Shown: piece by piece, positions 1-12,300 of the stretch
Numbering within the stretch: position 1 is the first letter of the stretch
How the letters are laid out: the number at the start of each line of letters is the position of its first letter
Origin: Undaria pinnatifida
Lineage: Eukaryota; Sar; Phaeophyceae; Laminariales; Alariaceae
DNA: 64,000 nucleotides
Reading direction: 5' to 3'
NCBI GenBank assembly: GCA_012845835.1
Contig: JABAKD010000019.1
Span: 6,902,994-6,966,993, forward strand
Program-made: the position numbers and the translations under genes
Notes under the pieces: generated by a model
Databases searched by the model: none
Told to the model about the DNA's origin: nothing
Seen by the model: the letters and a program-made list of their open reading frames with translations, nothing else

Positions 1-3000
1 GGAGGTGCACGATTGCCGATACCGGCATTATTACTATTACTATAGTCTAGATACAGGCGGCGCGAAACGAGCTGAAACTTCGTGAGCGTCGGGAAGGTGG
101 TGAATGGAGATAATGTTTGCCTATATGGGGTGTGCCAGGACAAAGGATTTCGAAAATGGTAATTTGAACTTTCAAGGGGTTGACCCTCTTGTTGCCGAAG
201 CAGAGGGTGACCCTCTTGTTGGCGAAGCGGATACGGAACACACATATGACCGTGTTTTTCGAATTTTCCCGAGAGTTTTTTTTCAAATCGATAGTCCAGA
301 GCAACTGTAAACCAGGGCCAACGGTATGCGTTGGCGTGCTGTTCCCCGTGTGCTGCTTCATTGCCTAGGTTGCATCGTATTACTCTAAAAGTTCACTCTT
401 TGGTTCTCCCTCTCGGGTAAAACCAACGAATACCAGGCATCTAATTATAATAATGGCGCCAATTTTCGAGGGCACCTTGTTCGAGACTTTGCAAGCGATT
501 TCGCAAGCTCCTCCCGTGATGACCGCGAGACAGGCAACCGACAACGACACGTACACGTACTCTTGGGAAGCAGTCAGGGACCCCCCTCGCCCCAGTGATC
601 CACTTCGTTATTAATTCAGACGGTATATTTATATTGTGCAATGCTTGCCGCTCATAGGCTTTCACGCCTGCCAACAGTGTCGTCGAGGAATGCGCGATGA
701 AATTAGCGACCTTTACGTATAAGACGGGAAAACGCGAGACTGCTTTATCCGCCTCAACACCCAAATCCCAGCATTTACTGTGAAAATGCAGCGCCAACAA
801 CGCGCTGGCGTGCTGTTCCCTACGAGGTGGGTGGATCAGCGCCAACAACATGCGTTGGCGTGCTGCTCCGCAGTGCACTAAATTATTTTCGTACGAGGTA
901 AATATCAACTTCAGGGACACGAACTCTGAACGACGTGTGCTGAAAAACTTGCAACTCAAGACTGATTTTTTCTTGCCGGATTCAACATTTTTGGCGTTAC
1001 ATGACAGTTCGTGCGGTAGATAGCTGCACACCCGATCGACCGAGCGACGAGATCGTTGGACCCGCAAACGTTCCCAATTTATATCTCACCAGTACTGGTA
1101 AAATATTTATAATACCCTGGCAAAACTCTACTGGACAGCAGGACATGAGTGTGCTGTACGCGCAGCGCAAATGCACGGCGTTGGCGGTCTGTTCTGCCAC
1201 AAGGGCGAGTGTTGTCCGGATTTTGTTTTATTGTACATAAATGCTGTCCAGATTTTGGTTTGTTCTAAAGAAACGCGTAAAATACGTCACTACCAAAACA
1301 GCTGTGAACTAGATCATTCTGTCATAAAACTAATACCTCGAAGCAATCTGCAAGCGCGGCAAAAGCTTCGATCGCGCGTGGATGGTCGTACCCATACTGT
1401 CAGGAGCAGTAGCATACCGTCGTGGGTGTTTCACGTGAGACTGCAGCATGTTTATCGAACGTGCTCTAAGTCGAAACGTGGTGTGGGACCTGGGACAACT
1501 ACCTCTGCAACCCTGCGTCCAAAACAGTTTGCCTGTTGTTGCGTTTCTCTTACATATTCATGGCACCCACCAAAAACTCGCTTATTGTATCAGCGTGTAC
1601 CAGGGGAAAGTAACACACATGCGGAAATGAAAGCAGGGAGCTGTGGTCGGCAGGGCACGTCTTGCGTACACACCCCTGGGTTCATGTATTCTGACGACCA
1701 CAGAGCGCAAGAAAGCTCGTCGCGAAACCGCGACAGCGATTACACAAGCCCGCAAAAATGCTCGCGTCGCACCGGTACACACTACACAGTGACAACGCAA
1801 ACCTGCCTCCCGCGGGCCTCAGCGGGCCTTGACAAGAAAAAAACGTTGCCAGAAAAAAAATCCTCAATTTTTCGAACCCACGCCGAAAACCCCCGAATAT
1901 ACAAAACGGCATCGCCTTGGGGGAAGGGGCAGGGATTGGGACAGGGACGGATTTCCGTCCATCTCGCCGTCTGCACGAAACAACCGTGTACAGAAGTACC
2001 GCAACTACAACAATTTAGTGCTACCATTACGGAGGTTATTAGCGACGCACCACGCACGAAAAACAAAACACAAAATCCCCCGAAAAATACGACAAACAGT
2101 CGCCAGAGCACGAAAAAAAAGAAAATGTCTCCAAAGAACACAAAAAAAAACACGGCAGCTTCCAAAAGCACGACAACACACGGCAGTCTGCAAAGCACGG
2201 GATAAATAAGTCTCCAAAGCAGCAAGAACAAAAAAGCAGTCTCCCAAGCACGAAAAGCATGTCTCGTGAATAACTCACAAGGATGGTACGCAGCGAACCG
2301 GCAACGGCATCGCCGTCTCAACGAAAATAACGTCAACGCAAACAAACCGGAGATACGGAGGGAGGGAGAGGATGGGGGGGGGAAGGGGGGGTCCGCCTCT
2401 ACTGTTCACCCGCGAGCGCTCCCAAGGCTCACCCGCAAAAAAGTGTCCAAGGTTCACCCGCGAGTGCCCCAAAGCAGGCGGCACTTCACCGATGGGCGAC
2501 GAAAGCCAGAAAAAAGCAGAACTCTGACTGCAACTACTGAATCGCAAGTGCTGTGCCACTAACTAATAAACGGTCAGCAACATAGAGCGAGCTCCACCGC
2601 TCTCTGTGAACAACCGTCCGACCAATCTAAGTGTTATCATTCCCGAGGGGTTGGGGGTAACTCCGAAAGGAACATTGCAAGTAGCCGCCAAAGTTCGACC
2701 TGGCCGCCTTCCAGCCACCTCTATACAATCGTTGCATACGAGATACGCACAGCACCCCGTATGGAGGAATCCATCATATCATAGGAACCGGGGCTGATCA
2801 ACTACCATGAAAAGAGCACGACAGCCGACAACCCCCAACAACGCGATACCCATTCCTTAGACAGAGTGAGAGCGACAGCCGACACCTCCTACAACGCGAG
2901 CGACATTATACAACGCGAGCGACACTCCCCAACGCGCGCCCCAATAAGACTCTCCGCACAGCAAGCGGGACAGCGTTGGCACATCCACCACGTTGCCTCT

Positions 3001-3589
3001 TGTTTTCTGTTAGGTGACGCCTTGTCTTGGCTATTTCAGCTCACGACGCAACGACAGCCGATACCTCCAAACGCAGCACTCCTCAATAAGCGCCCCACTT
3101 CAGCTCCGCCGAGCGAGCAGGGGAGCATGTCCACTAACACCCAAAGTCCTCGTCGGCCACGTGCTCGCTCGTACTGGCGGCGCGAAGCTACATTCTTCCA
3201 GCTGCCAGAAAGATGCCCGAATCACGCTACGTTCAAGTAATCGGGGGAATTGCGCCGCTCTTGGTGCTGCGCTTGCCGCCCTCTTCGCCGTCACCATTGC
3301 CCGCCCGCCCGCCCGGCGCGAGACGGCGGGTTTCCCCCTAAGCCCACCTTACCCCTTGACCGCTTGGTTACGATGACACCTTTGCTTCTCACTATTCCAG
3401 CTGACGACGCTTGGTTTTTTGGTGACAGTCTGGCTGCGCTAATTGAACCCACGACTCTTGGTCTCAGTGACGCTTTTGCTGCGCTATTTCAGTTCGCATA
3501 ACTTTTTTTTTTTCGTGATTCCATGATGCGGTACTGCAGCTCTTGCTTTTTTTTTTTTGGTGACCCTTTGCCTCGCTATCATACTTCAT
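1..3589. other. Region downstream of YKT6, no gene recognised
   Basis: I see no conserved protein motif or coherent exon chain here. The longest reading frame (1171-2205, +) is made of low-complexity A-rich sequence and has no recognisable domain. The stretch 2000-2260 is A/C-rich (runs of aaaacacaaa type). From about 2995 onward there are degenerate copies of the YKT6 terminal-exon region, listed separately. Confidence 0.5.
2995..3589 (-). repeat. Degenerate copies of the YKT6 terminal-exon 3' region
   Basis: The sequence around the YKT6 stop (ggtgac...gctat...cagctcacgacgc on the plus strand, about 3558-3604) recurs in degenerate form near 3012-3055, 3367-3410 and 3422-3500. All copies are in the same orientation and lie downstream of the gene. 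They extend the pattern of local exon-edge duplication seen in the introns beyond the end of the coding sequence. Confidence 0.55.
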
Positions 3590-3727
3590 TCAGCTCACGA
3601 CGCAGCAGCTGTTGGTCTTCCTCGCCTGCTTGTAGAACATCTTAGATTGTCGGCTCAAGTCGTCCGATCGGTCCACCAGCTCGTCGAGCCTTACTCCTCG
3701 TTCCAACACGTTGTCGATGGTTCGGTG
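3590..3727 (-). CDS. YKT6: YKT6 exon 6 (SNARE core, CAAX box and stop)
   Basis: 138 nt including the TGA stop. It starts [11 protein letters not shown], with the zero-layer Arg in LERG, and ends [10 protein letters not shown], a CAAX-type farnesylation motif preceded by a second cysteine. The acceptor is AACAG. A second, broken copy of the first two thirds of this exon sits 230 bp upstream in intron 5. Confidence 0.95.
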   Translation of the reverse strand, partial: HRTIDNVLERGVRLDELVDRSDDLSRQSKMFYKQARKTNSCCVVS

Positions 3728-6281
3728 CTGTTTTCATCGTGGTAAAATTGATGACATGCGAGAGAAGAAAAAAGCGAACCGAACAAGTTGAGACGAAAAA
3801 AAAAGTTTGCGAAAAAACTAAGGGTGATAAATAAATACCAGGTAAATAATCATTATGAGTACGCTCGATTGTCGGCTCAAGTCGTCCGGTCGGTCCATCA
3901 GCTCGTCGAGCCTTAACGTGTTCCAACACGTGGTCGATGGTTCGGTGTTGTTTTCATTCATTGTCTTTTTGCGAAAAGCGAGCGAACAACGCAAGGCGTG
4001 AACCGTCAGGTATCGGGCGGGGCACCACGCGCAACCTCGCGTGTTGGCGTGTTTGGTGCATGAACAGACCGAAAGAACGAGAAAAATAACAAGAACGAGC
4101 GCAAGAACAAACAACACACAAGAAACACAACAAGAGCAACAACAAGGGCAAGAATACGAAACAGGAAAATAACGAAAACAACAACAATAACGAGCGCAAG
4201 AACAAAAAGAACAACAAAGATAACGAGAACAAGAAAAATACACGAGCATAACAAGATGAGCAACAAGGACAAGAAGAAAAACATGAGCAAGAACAAGCCA
4301 AACCAAAAACACTGAACTGTGAACTTGAGTAATAAGTGATTGAGCAACCGCAACTTGATGCTGCTCACCAGCACTTCCGTCGTCTCATCCAAATCGCGCT
4401 GAATCTTCGTGATCTTGTCCGCCTTCGCTGGATCCTGTTCGCGACGGCGGGTAAACGGTGCAACGGTAAAACGGGCAAACGAATCAGTTGCTCGCCTGAA
4501 AAAATGCCGTTTCATCAACTTTATTTTTGCCGTTTTTTTTCCCTCTTTCGTGCGTGCGTGTCCTCTCTCTCCACCCCTCTCTCACTTGATAGTCCGCGAT
4601 ATTTTCAATGGGAGCGGGAACCCGATGGCCTCGTCTCGGATCTCGGAAAACATTCGTAAGAAAAAAAAACAGTCCCATAATCCGTCTGTTGTTCTCCTTT
4701 TCGTGCATGCGTGTCCTGCCTCCTCCCCCCTCCCATTTAGCGTCACTTTCTGACTCGTTCAGCTCCTTCCACTCTTGGGTGTTCACTCCTCCCCTCCCTT
4801 CCGAAAGGGATAAGATTTCGCACTTTTTTTAATGTAATACCTGGTACTCCTATTAATAGTACGTGAGAAAAAATGTACTGGTATTGGGTGCCAACATGTT
4901 GGGGGGCGTCTCCACAGCAGTCGTGTAGCACACACTCTAAGACCACCCCTGAGACAAGCCGAATTAAGTAGTGTAGTCTTGCCTCTAATCTGTCTTACCT
5001 TTTACTACTGCGGTCCTATCCTAATTCCAAGTAATTTTTCGAGTGATACGTCGATTTACCTGGTCCTATCCCCCGAAAAGTAATAAACCGGACGGTCTTA
5101 CGACGTCCAAGCACAGCGACAAAACGAAATACAGGCGCGTTCTTATCATGGTGCCAGCATGCAGCACAGCGCAGTGCAAGCTATGCGCGTTTCTTACAAG
5201 CACTTGCATTGGACATAGACCGTAAAATCGTCGTCAGCTAATCCAGCAGCCCGGGTTGCTTCGTATGAAGGATGTTGCAATCGTCAGTTTATCCGTCAGT
5301 TTTTCTCTCGGAAGCACCACAAGGCTTCAAATGGGCACACCACGCTGTTAGGAGCAGGAACGGTGCTCCGTCTCGAAAGGGATGTCAATGGTCAATGGTC
5401 GAATGTCTAAGACAAGCAACAAAATGAGCATCCCCCCCGCCCCCACGCCCCCCCCGCTGTCTCTCACCTGATAGTCAGCGATCATTTTTTCCATGGGCGG
5501 GAAACTGATAGCCTCGTGTCGGATCTCAGACTGCCACTGGACTTGCTCGCCGTATTGTTCCAACAACTGCAAGAGAGCCAGGATAGGGGAGACGAGCAGC
5601 GGGAGAGAGGGGGGAAGAGGGCTGTCACCCGCGTGCAATACACGCGACACTGCCGTCCGCCGACTTAGTTTCAATCGTTTGGCAAACTGATTGAAAAAAA
5701 GTTCAAGCTGGCAAGAAATTTATGGCGTGTCAATAGTAGCTCGGTTGTAAAAAACAACGACTCGTCTGAACGAGCAACACAAAGAAAGGCCACCGGTGAT
5801 GGATACTCCATCTGAGTTCCTGCACGGTGTGGTTGTTGAAGGTTTGGGCTAACAACGTTTTTCCACATCTCAACATTTTTTCACGTCTGTGCATTGCGTC
5901 GTTTTCTAACTCGGCTTCATGTAGAACAGTGGCTTGCCTGCGTGAGCAACACAAAAGCCACTCGTGTTGGGTACTCCATATGTGTTTCTGCACGGTGCAG
6001 TGGTAACACGGGTTGGGTTAACAACATTTCCACATCTGTGTCGAGCGTCAATTCTAAGTCGGTTGCAGAACACATGTGACATATAGCACAAGAACTCACC
6101 TGAGTGAGCAACACAAAGGCCACTCGTGGTGGGTACTCCAGGTCCGCCGTCACCGTACCCGCCAAGCCGTCTTGCCGCATGTACACGTGCACGTTATAGT
6201 CTGCCCCAGTATAAAGCGGTCGCGGTAGTAGTAGTAGTAGTGGCAGCAGCAGTAGCAGTAGCGGTAGTAGTAGTCGTAGTC

Positions 6282-6312
<31 letters not shown>

Positions 6313-9300
6313 CAGCAGCAGTAGTAGTAGCGGTAGTAGTAGTCGTAGTAGTAGCAGTGGTAGTAGCGGTAGTAGCAGCAGTAGCAGTAGCGGTAGCAGT
6401 AGCGGTAGCAGTGGCAGTATCAGTATCAGTAGCGGTATCAGTAGCGGTAGCAGTATCAGCATCAGTGGCAGAAGCAACAGCGTAAGCGGTAGCATTAGTT
6501 GAAGTGGCAGTAGAAGTAGTAGCGATAGCAGTAGCAGTAGCAGTAGTAACGGTAGCAGTAGCGGCAACAGTAGCGGTAGCAGTAGCGGTGGCAGTAACAG
6601 TAGCGGTAGCAGTAACAGTAACCGTATCAGTGGCAGTACCGGTATTCGGTAGAGGTAGCAAGGAGTCGCCTGCCTATAAATGCGGTCAAAGTGGGGGTAC
6701 CGCCCCTAGCGTAGCCTCAAGTTAACCCTAGCCCTAGCCCCAATGTTTTCGCTGACCTTCGTGTTGTACGCTTTGCCTCTGGCCGGGTTGCGTGCGCTTA
6801 ACGATAGTCTTGCTGAAAAACGTACACAAATCCTTGATCCTGTCACGTCATGCACACCACAGGGACGAAACGGGGAGGTAAAGAGTCAGTCATCCCAAGC
6901 CCCAAGCAAAACGGACACGAGCTTCTCAAGTCATACCGGTAGTTGCGCACCTGGCGCACCAAAAACAGCACTCCCGAGTATGATATAAACACAGATGCTT
7001 TTTTGTGCTGGGTGGCCACTACGACTAGCCCATACCATTAAACTTTCGGGGTAGGTGGCCGCCACGACTAGCCCAAGCAGGAACATAGATACACGAGTAT
7101 TCAGCCAGGTTGGTTCGGGGCTTCTTTCTATTCCCTGCGTCACTCCCGTTGTGATAGTACTACTGTAACACGACTCCCAAGGGAAATCTTGTCGACTAAC
7201 CCATAAACTCGTTTGGGTTGGTCGGTGTTGAGAGTTACGTGTTTTCTCTATAGTTTGCACAAGGGTTTTGTCCCCCTCTTCAACTTGCGACACCCCCGAT
7301 ATTCCAAGCCGCCAACCTCAACCCCGAAGGCGAGCCTTGTTGACTATACAATCACGCAATTACCCACTATAAGGGCGTTTGCAATTCCCAAAAATTACGT
7401 TTGGTTGGAAAACATCTAACAGCAGTGTCATTCAAACCGACGAACTTCATGACCCAAGGCTAACCAACCAACGAACAAAAGCAGGTTTAGAAACATTAAA
7501 AAATGGCACGGAAAACATATTTCTGACCAATTTTTTCCGCTGCCTTTTCGTGGGTTAGGTTGGTTGGCCTTAGATTGTGACACCCGACGGTTTCAATACT
7601 ACTAGTAGTGTTAAATGTTTTCCTACCCAAGTCCTACCTAACCCACATTGTTATCTCGTAAAAACGTTATTGGGTGCTTTATGCGGTGGTTGGACTGAAC
7701 GTACCCCCGGCGGACACCCGCGCAGCCGCTCCCCTTCGCAACCCTCCACGCTCGTGCTGCACTAGATTCATTCTTCGTTTCCGCCCTACTTCAGTGTAGC
7801 CCTTCAGCCCTTGAATCGCCTCTCTTAGTATGTAGCCTATGATATCTCCCTTTGGCAAATCAACGGGGAAAATTGTCTGAAAAAAACGACGATTTCAGGA
7901 TCATCGACCACACCAAGCATCTCGGGGCGCTGGGGTAGAAGGTGTGTCCTATTAACACCTGCAATGTAAGGAGCTGCTCGACCCGCGCGTATCATCGGTC
8001 ATACCACGGCGAAGCCCTTTGAGCCGCGCTCAAGCCATAGAGACGTTCGATAAATAAGACTGCGCACCTCGATTTTGTTCGTGCTTTTCTGGCCACCCAG
8101 AGGGCTAACATAGTCTCGATAAACACAAAAAGTAGTCTCCGAAAATACAGGGTAGCCTCCAATGACGGGTTTAGAGCCAACCCCTACCCTCCAACGCGCT
8201 GGCCCTGTGTTATTATAGTCGTTACTGAAGCGACCATGGACCCTGGTACGTACTACGGATAATTATTTTTTATCTTGAAGAACAGGCAAACACGTTGTTC
8301 ATTGTGACCGACCGAATTAGCCATGGCCCTCTACCGGCCGCGCGCCGAGTGCCGACTACAGAAGAAGAGGAGAAACGGGGTGTACGTTCGATTGAGCCAC
8401 CAGCTACGCGTGTACGGGCGCGCGAGAATATGACGGCAGAGTTACACGAGAGGACAGCCCTACTGCTTTCTGCTGCAAACACGGAGATTCACTGTAAGCA
8501 GCATCAAGTACAAAACAAAAATGGGGCAAAAAAGCAGCCGCCTATGTGTAATAGCGAGTGATTCAAGTTACTTTGTGGGATGGTCTTACCAGCGATACGG
8601 GGGCTCAAAATCGAACACAGTCGTAGCGTAGAGGAGCTCGCCTGAAAAGTGGGGGTGTTTGATGTTTTTGTGCGATTTCATGCCTTTAACAATTGATCTC
8701 CGCAATACAGTACGGACAGAGTACGTGACACACTAATATTTTCGTAATTACTGCTGTGTGGCAGTTGAAAGTCGGTTGCAAGCTCTGTGCTTCTTGCTTT
8801 CTCTGCGAGCAACGCTTGCGTCACGCGCGACGAGCCCTCGTCCAAGCGGGTTGGAAGCCTTGGACTCGGCCCAAAGCCTCTAAAGCTACGTTCGTGGCGT
8901 TGCACTCAGCCGACAGCTGCTAAAGCGATAGCAAGCGTAGCCGTTGTTGGCAAAATGTCATCGATACCGCGCGCTCCTGTCATTCGCCATGCTATGGTAC
9001 ACGCTGCTGGCGGGCAGGACTAAGAAAGTGCCACGCCGATTTGCGGTGAGAAGAGGCAGCAATGATAGCAGGCAAGCCAGCGTCGGCGTTGTTGTAGGAT
9101 ACTGCAGTGGTGCGAATCTATTAATAGTGCCTGGTAGGGGTGCGTGTGCGTGCGTGTGTTTTTGTTGCGAGACGAGCGATGCGATGGGTTCACAAACGTT
9201 TTCGACCGAGCAATCCGACTGGCACATCCAGTCGAATCGACGACTTTTTCGACTGGATGTGCGTGCGAGTCGGATCGCTTAGTCGCAAAAATTTGAGTCG

Positions 9301-12300
9301 AAAAAGCTCTTTCGACTGTTTAAGAAGCCTACCGATTGGGTCAGTCGAAAAGGCTTTAAAATCCGACTGTGTAAGAACTGGCTTCAGTCGAAAAGGTTTG
9401 AGTTGGAATAGCTATTTTTCGGTTGTTTAAGACGCCCGACTTGGTATTCAGTCCCATTGGGCCTTTTTCGACTGACGGATCCGAACGTATAATAATTGGC
9501 CTATCCGATTCTGTTATATTCAGTGCCCACATGTAGGTATAAAACTCAAGCAGATGCCATGTGCAGTGCTTCGTTGCTAGGCGACATGTGCTTGGTACGC
9601 CGGACAACATTCAAACCCACATAATCGGAATACGACTTTCTAAAAAAAAAAAGGCCATCTCTAATAACACCGTTTCTGAATCCGAAAAGGAACGTTCTCG
9701 GATCGCAAAACCGGTTTGCAACTCTCATAGAACCGAAACTGGTGATTTTCCACGCTTCAATTTTCGGATATCGTTTTCGGGACGGCCCCCACCCGGAAAT
9801 GGGGGTCCGGTTTCGGAGAAAATTGTGTCCGAAAACGGCCTCTGGATTTGCATCATGACGGGTTTCCATACGTCGTGGGAGGCAACAAGCGTGTAAATAA
9901 GCCGAAAGCAACAGTACAATACCCAAGAACACGCATCTGCTGAGCAAGTGACACAACGTATCATAAGTGTACTCGTACTGCTGCTGACTGTGTACCGCTA
10001 CCCACTCGCACACACCTTCGGCATCACCACGAGCCGATGGGATTGGATGGTGGGGGTGACGACTACGAGAGCCTTGCTACTCTCCTCGTAATCGCGATTG
10101 CGTCATTCGCCAAACGCAAAACGCGCACTTGTCGTCGAGGACGAGGACAGCCGCCCACTGAGCTACGTAGTCACGTGACAACGTAGCCCAGTGGGTAGTG
10201 CGCTATAATCAACAGTCTGCGACATGCCGTTGTTGTTGAGGCACGGGATCGACGAGAGCGAGGGGGAAGAGAACCCTCCTCAGGTGAAGCACACACGGCA
10301 CGTTTTCCCTCGCCCCACCTGCAAAGCTTCATCTGGGTGCCCTGAGATGGTCTGGTGCGGCAACCTCAAACGAGTACGTAGTCAAGCGATCGCCGTCTGG
10401 TTGCTTATTTCGTGACAACTCCGTCCGAAAACAATTTTTTTAGGGTTTCATTATGACGGTTGTCGATCAGATTCTGCCCGTCTGGTTCTGAGACCCGAAA
10501 ATGCCAGAAACGGTGTTATAAGAGACAGCCTAAAGAGCAGTATCGGCTGGAGAGAGGCGTACTGGGTCTGACACGTCCTGCTCTTGCAGGGAGTAGAGTG
10601 AAATGTTTTTCGGCGGGAACTACTACCTGGTATGATATCTCCCAGAACGGCACTTCACTGCTGCTGTTGCCGTCCTTCTTGCATTCCGTACAGAGTACTA
10701 AACTATAGCAGTGCAATGTGTGCCACGTACTAATAATATAAATATTAAGGCTGACGGTGTACCACAAGTACTCTTGTTGTTGTTGTTGTCTTCAGATAAA
10801 ACCGTTCTTTCTACCCAACATCAGTACACCAAGAGTCCGTGCTGATTCATCCTGGAGGGATACAAGTTCTGTGGTCACAGACGACTGCTGTGAAACAGAG
10901 TAAACCAAACAGTCGCAATTCCTCAAGGCAAAGCAAGTGGTGTGATAGCGTACCGCGTACGAAAACACAACAAAACAAGCCAGACCATTTAAAAAAAGAG
11001 AAAAAAAGGGAAAAAGAAGAGAAGAAAATAAAAGAAAAAAGAAAGCAAAGCAAAACAAACGACAGGTGTGCTGAAGAACGTGATGCAGGAAGATTCAAAA
11101 GGAAAGCAAAGGCTGCAATCACCGTACGTATGTGCTCAGGAGAAACAGATATACCTGTTGCATGGGAAAAACAACACGATGAAGATAACTGCTGTTGCAA
11201 GACAAAACAACACAAAGAAGGCAACTGATATTTTACGGACAAAAACAACACGAAGAGGAAGAAGATACCGGCATAAGGCCGGTGGGGAGGGAAATAAGGA
11301 AGCAAACAAACAGAAAATGAAGGAAAAAAAAGAAAAAAGAAGGGACACAGCAAGTCATCACGTACTACTCCTGTGTCGCTTTCGTGCTACCCCCATTGAA
11401 CTCAACGAAAGCAAACAAAGCAGAAACCACCACTCGCTGTAGAGGGCTCAGGGCTGCAGCACACGCTCAACTTAATTAGTCGAACTGGTACCTTGCCACA
11501 CGATCTGCCACTTCGTTTCTGTATTCATCTACAGCTGTATCAGTACGGCTGCTCTCCCCCCCTCCGCCCTCCAGGTTTCCCCTCCGGTTTCCCTTGACTG
11601 CTGCTGCTCTCGGCGAAGCGCGTCTTTTTTTCTTTTTACAAGATACCTGTAGATGTACAGGATGCTACGAATAATAAGAAACAGGGTGAGATGTGGTGAT
11701 ACTCGGAGTAATATAAAGAAGAGGCGCTGGTATTTACAGCAGTTACATAATAAATCCTCGAGCTGTTATACTGAAGTTAGTATGAAACGCACGCTCTCCC
11801 AAATAAGAAACCTAGCTGTTTCTTATTTCTGATTCAGGTGTCTGCAGGAGATCTCTACATCTCCATTCCAGCTGCTGGTACGGTAACGACTCTATTAATT
11901 TACAACTCTAATTTTTAGTACGCTATTTTCTCGTACGTCAATGCCAAGTTTTATATAGTGAAGGTTGGCGTCTCGCCGTAAAACGCATCTAGCACGCCTC
12001 GGCGAGATCGTAGCTCTATGCGACATGGCACGAAGGACCTGTACGTCTGTGTTAGAAGCACACAGTTCCATGTCACAGCGCCCTGCGCTTTGTCTATTTC
12101 CAAGCCGAGTTCTACTCAAGAGTATGGTAAGTAAGGGTCTCCCGATAGTGCCGTTTAATAGTGCCTAAATCCTTTATAATGCCCAACAACTCGCTGGCAA
12201 GACCAGAAACATTGATGATACAAGAAGCAGTACGGGTTCACATAGTGCCGGTGTCCCGTATAATACCGGTAGTGCTGCCTGGCCATAGCGGCACTATAAG

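Noticed and set aside
1171-2205. 344-codon open reading frame, the longest in the window
   Set aside because: Low-complexity A-rich composition, no domain, no splice-consistent neighbours; looks like chance openness.
3818-4518. Leu/Phe/Val-rich minus-strand frames resembling membrane proteins
   Set aside because: They translate the CAAGAACAA low-complexity tract of YKT6 intron 5; only the DPAKADK...TEVL part is a true exon.
6126-6661. Long Val/Ala and Thr/Ala reading frames on both strands
   Set aside because: They are produced by a triplet satellite that keeps all frames open and lies inside YKT6 intron 2.
6721-6742. Interstitial telomere (CCCTAA-like)
   Set aside because: Only three irregular units (aaccctagccctagcccc), too short and too common a word to interpret.
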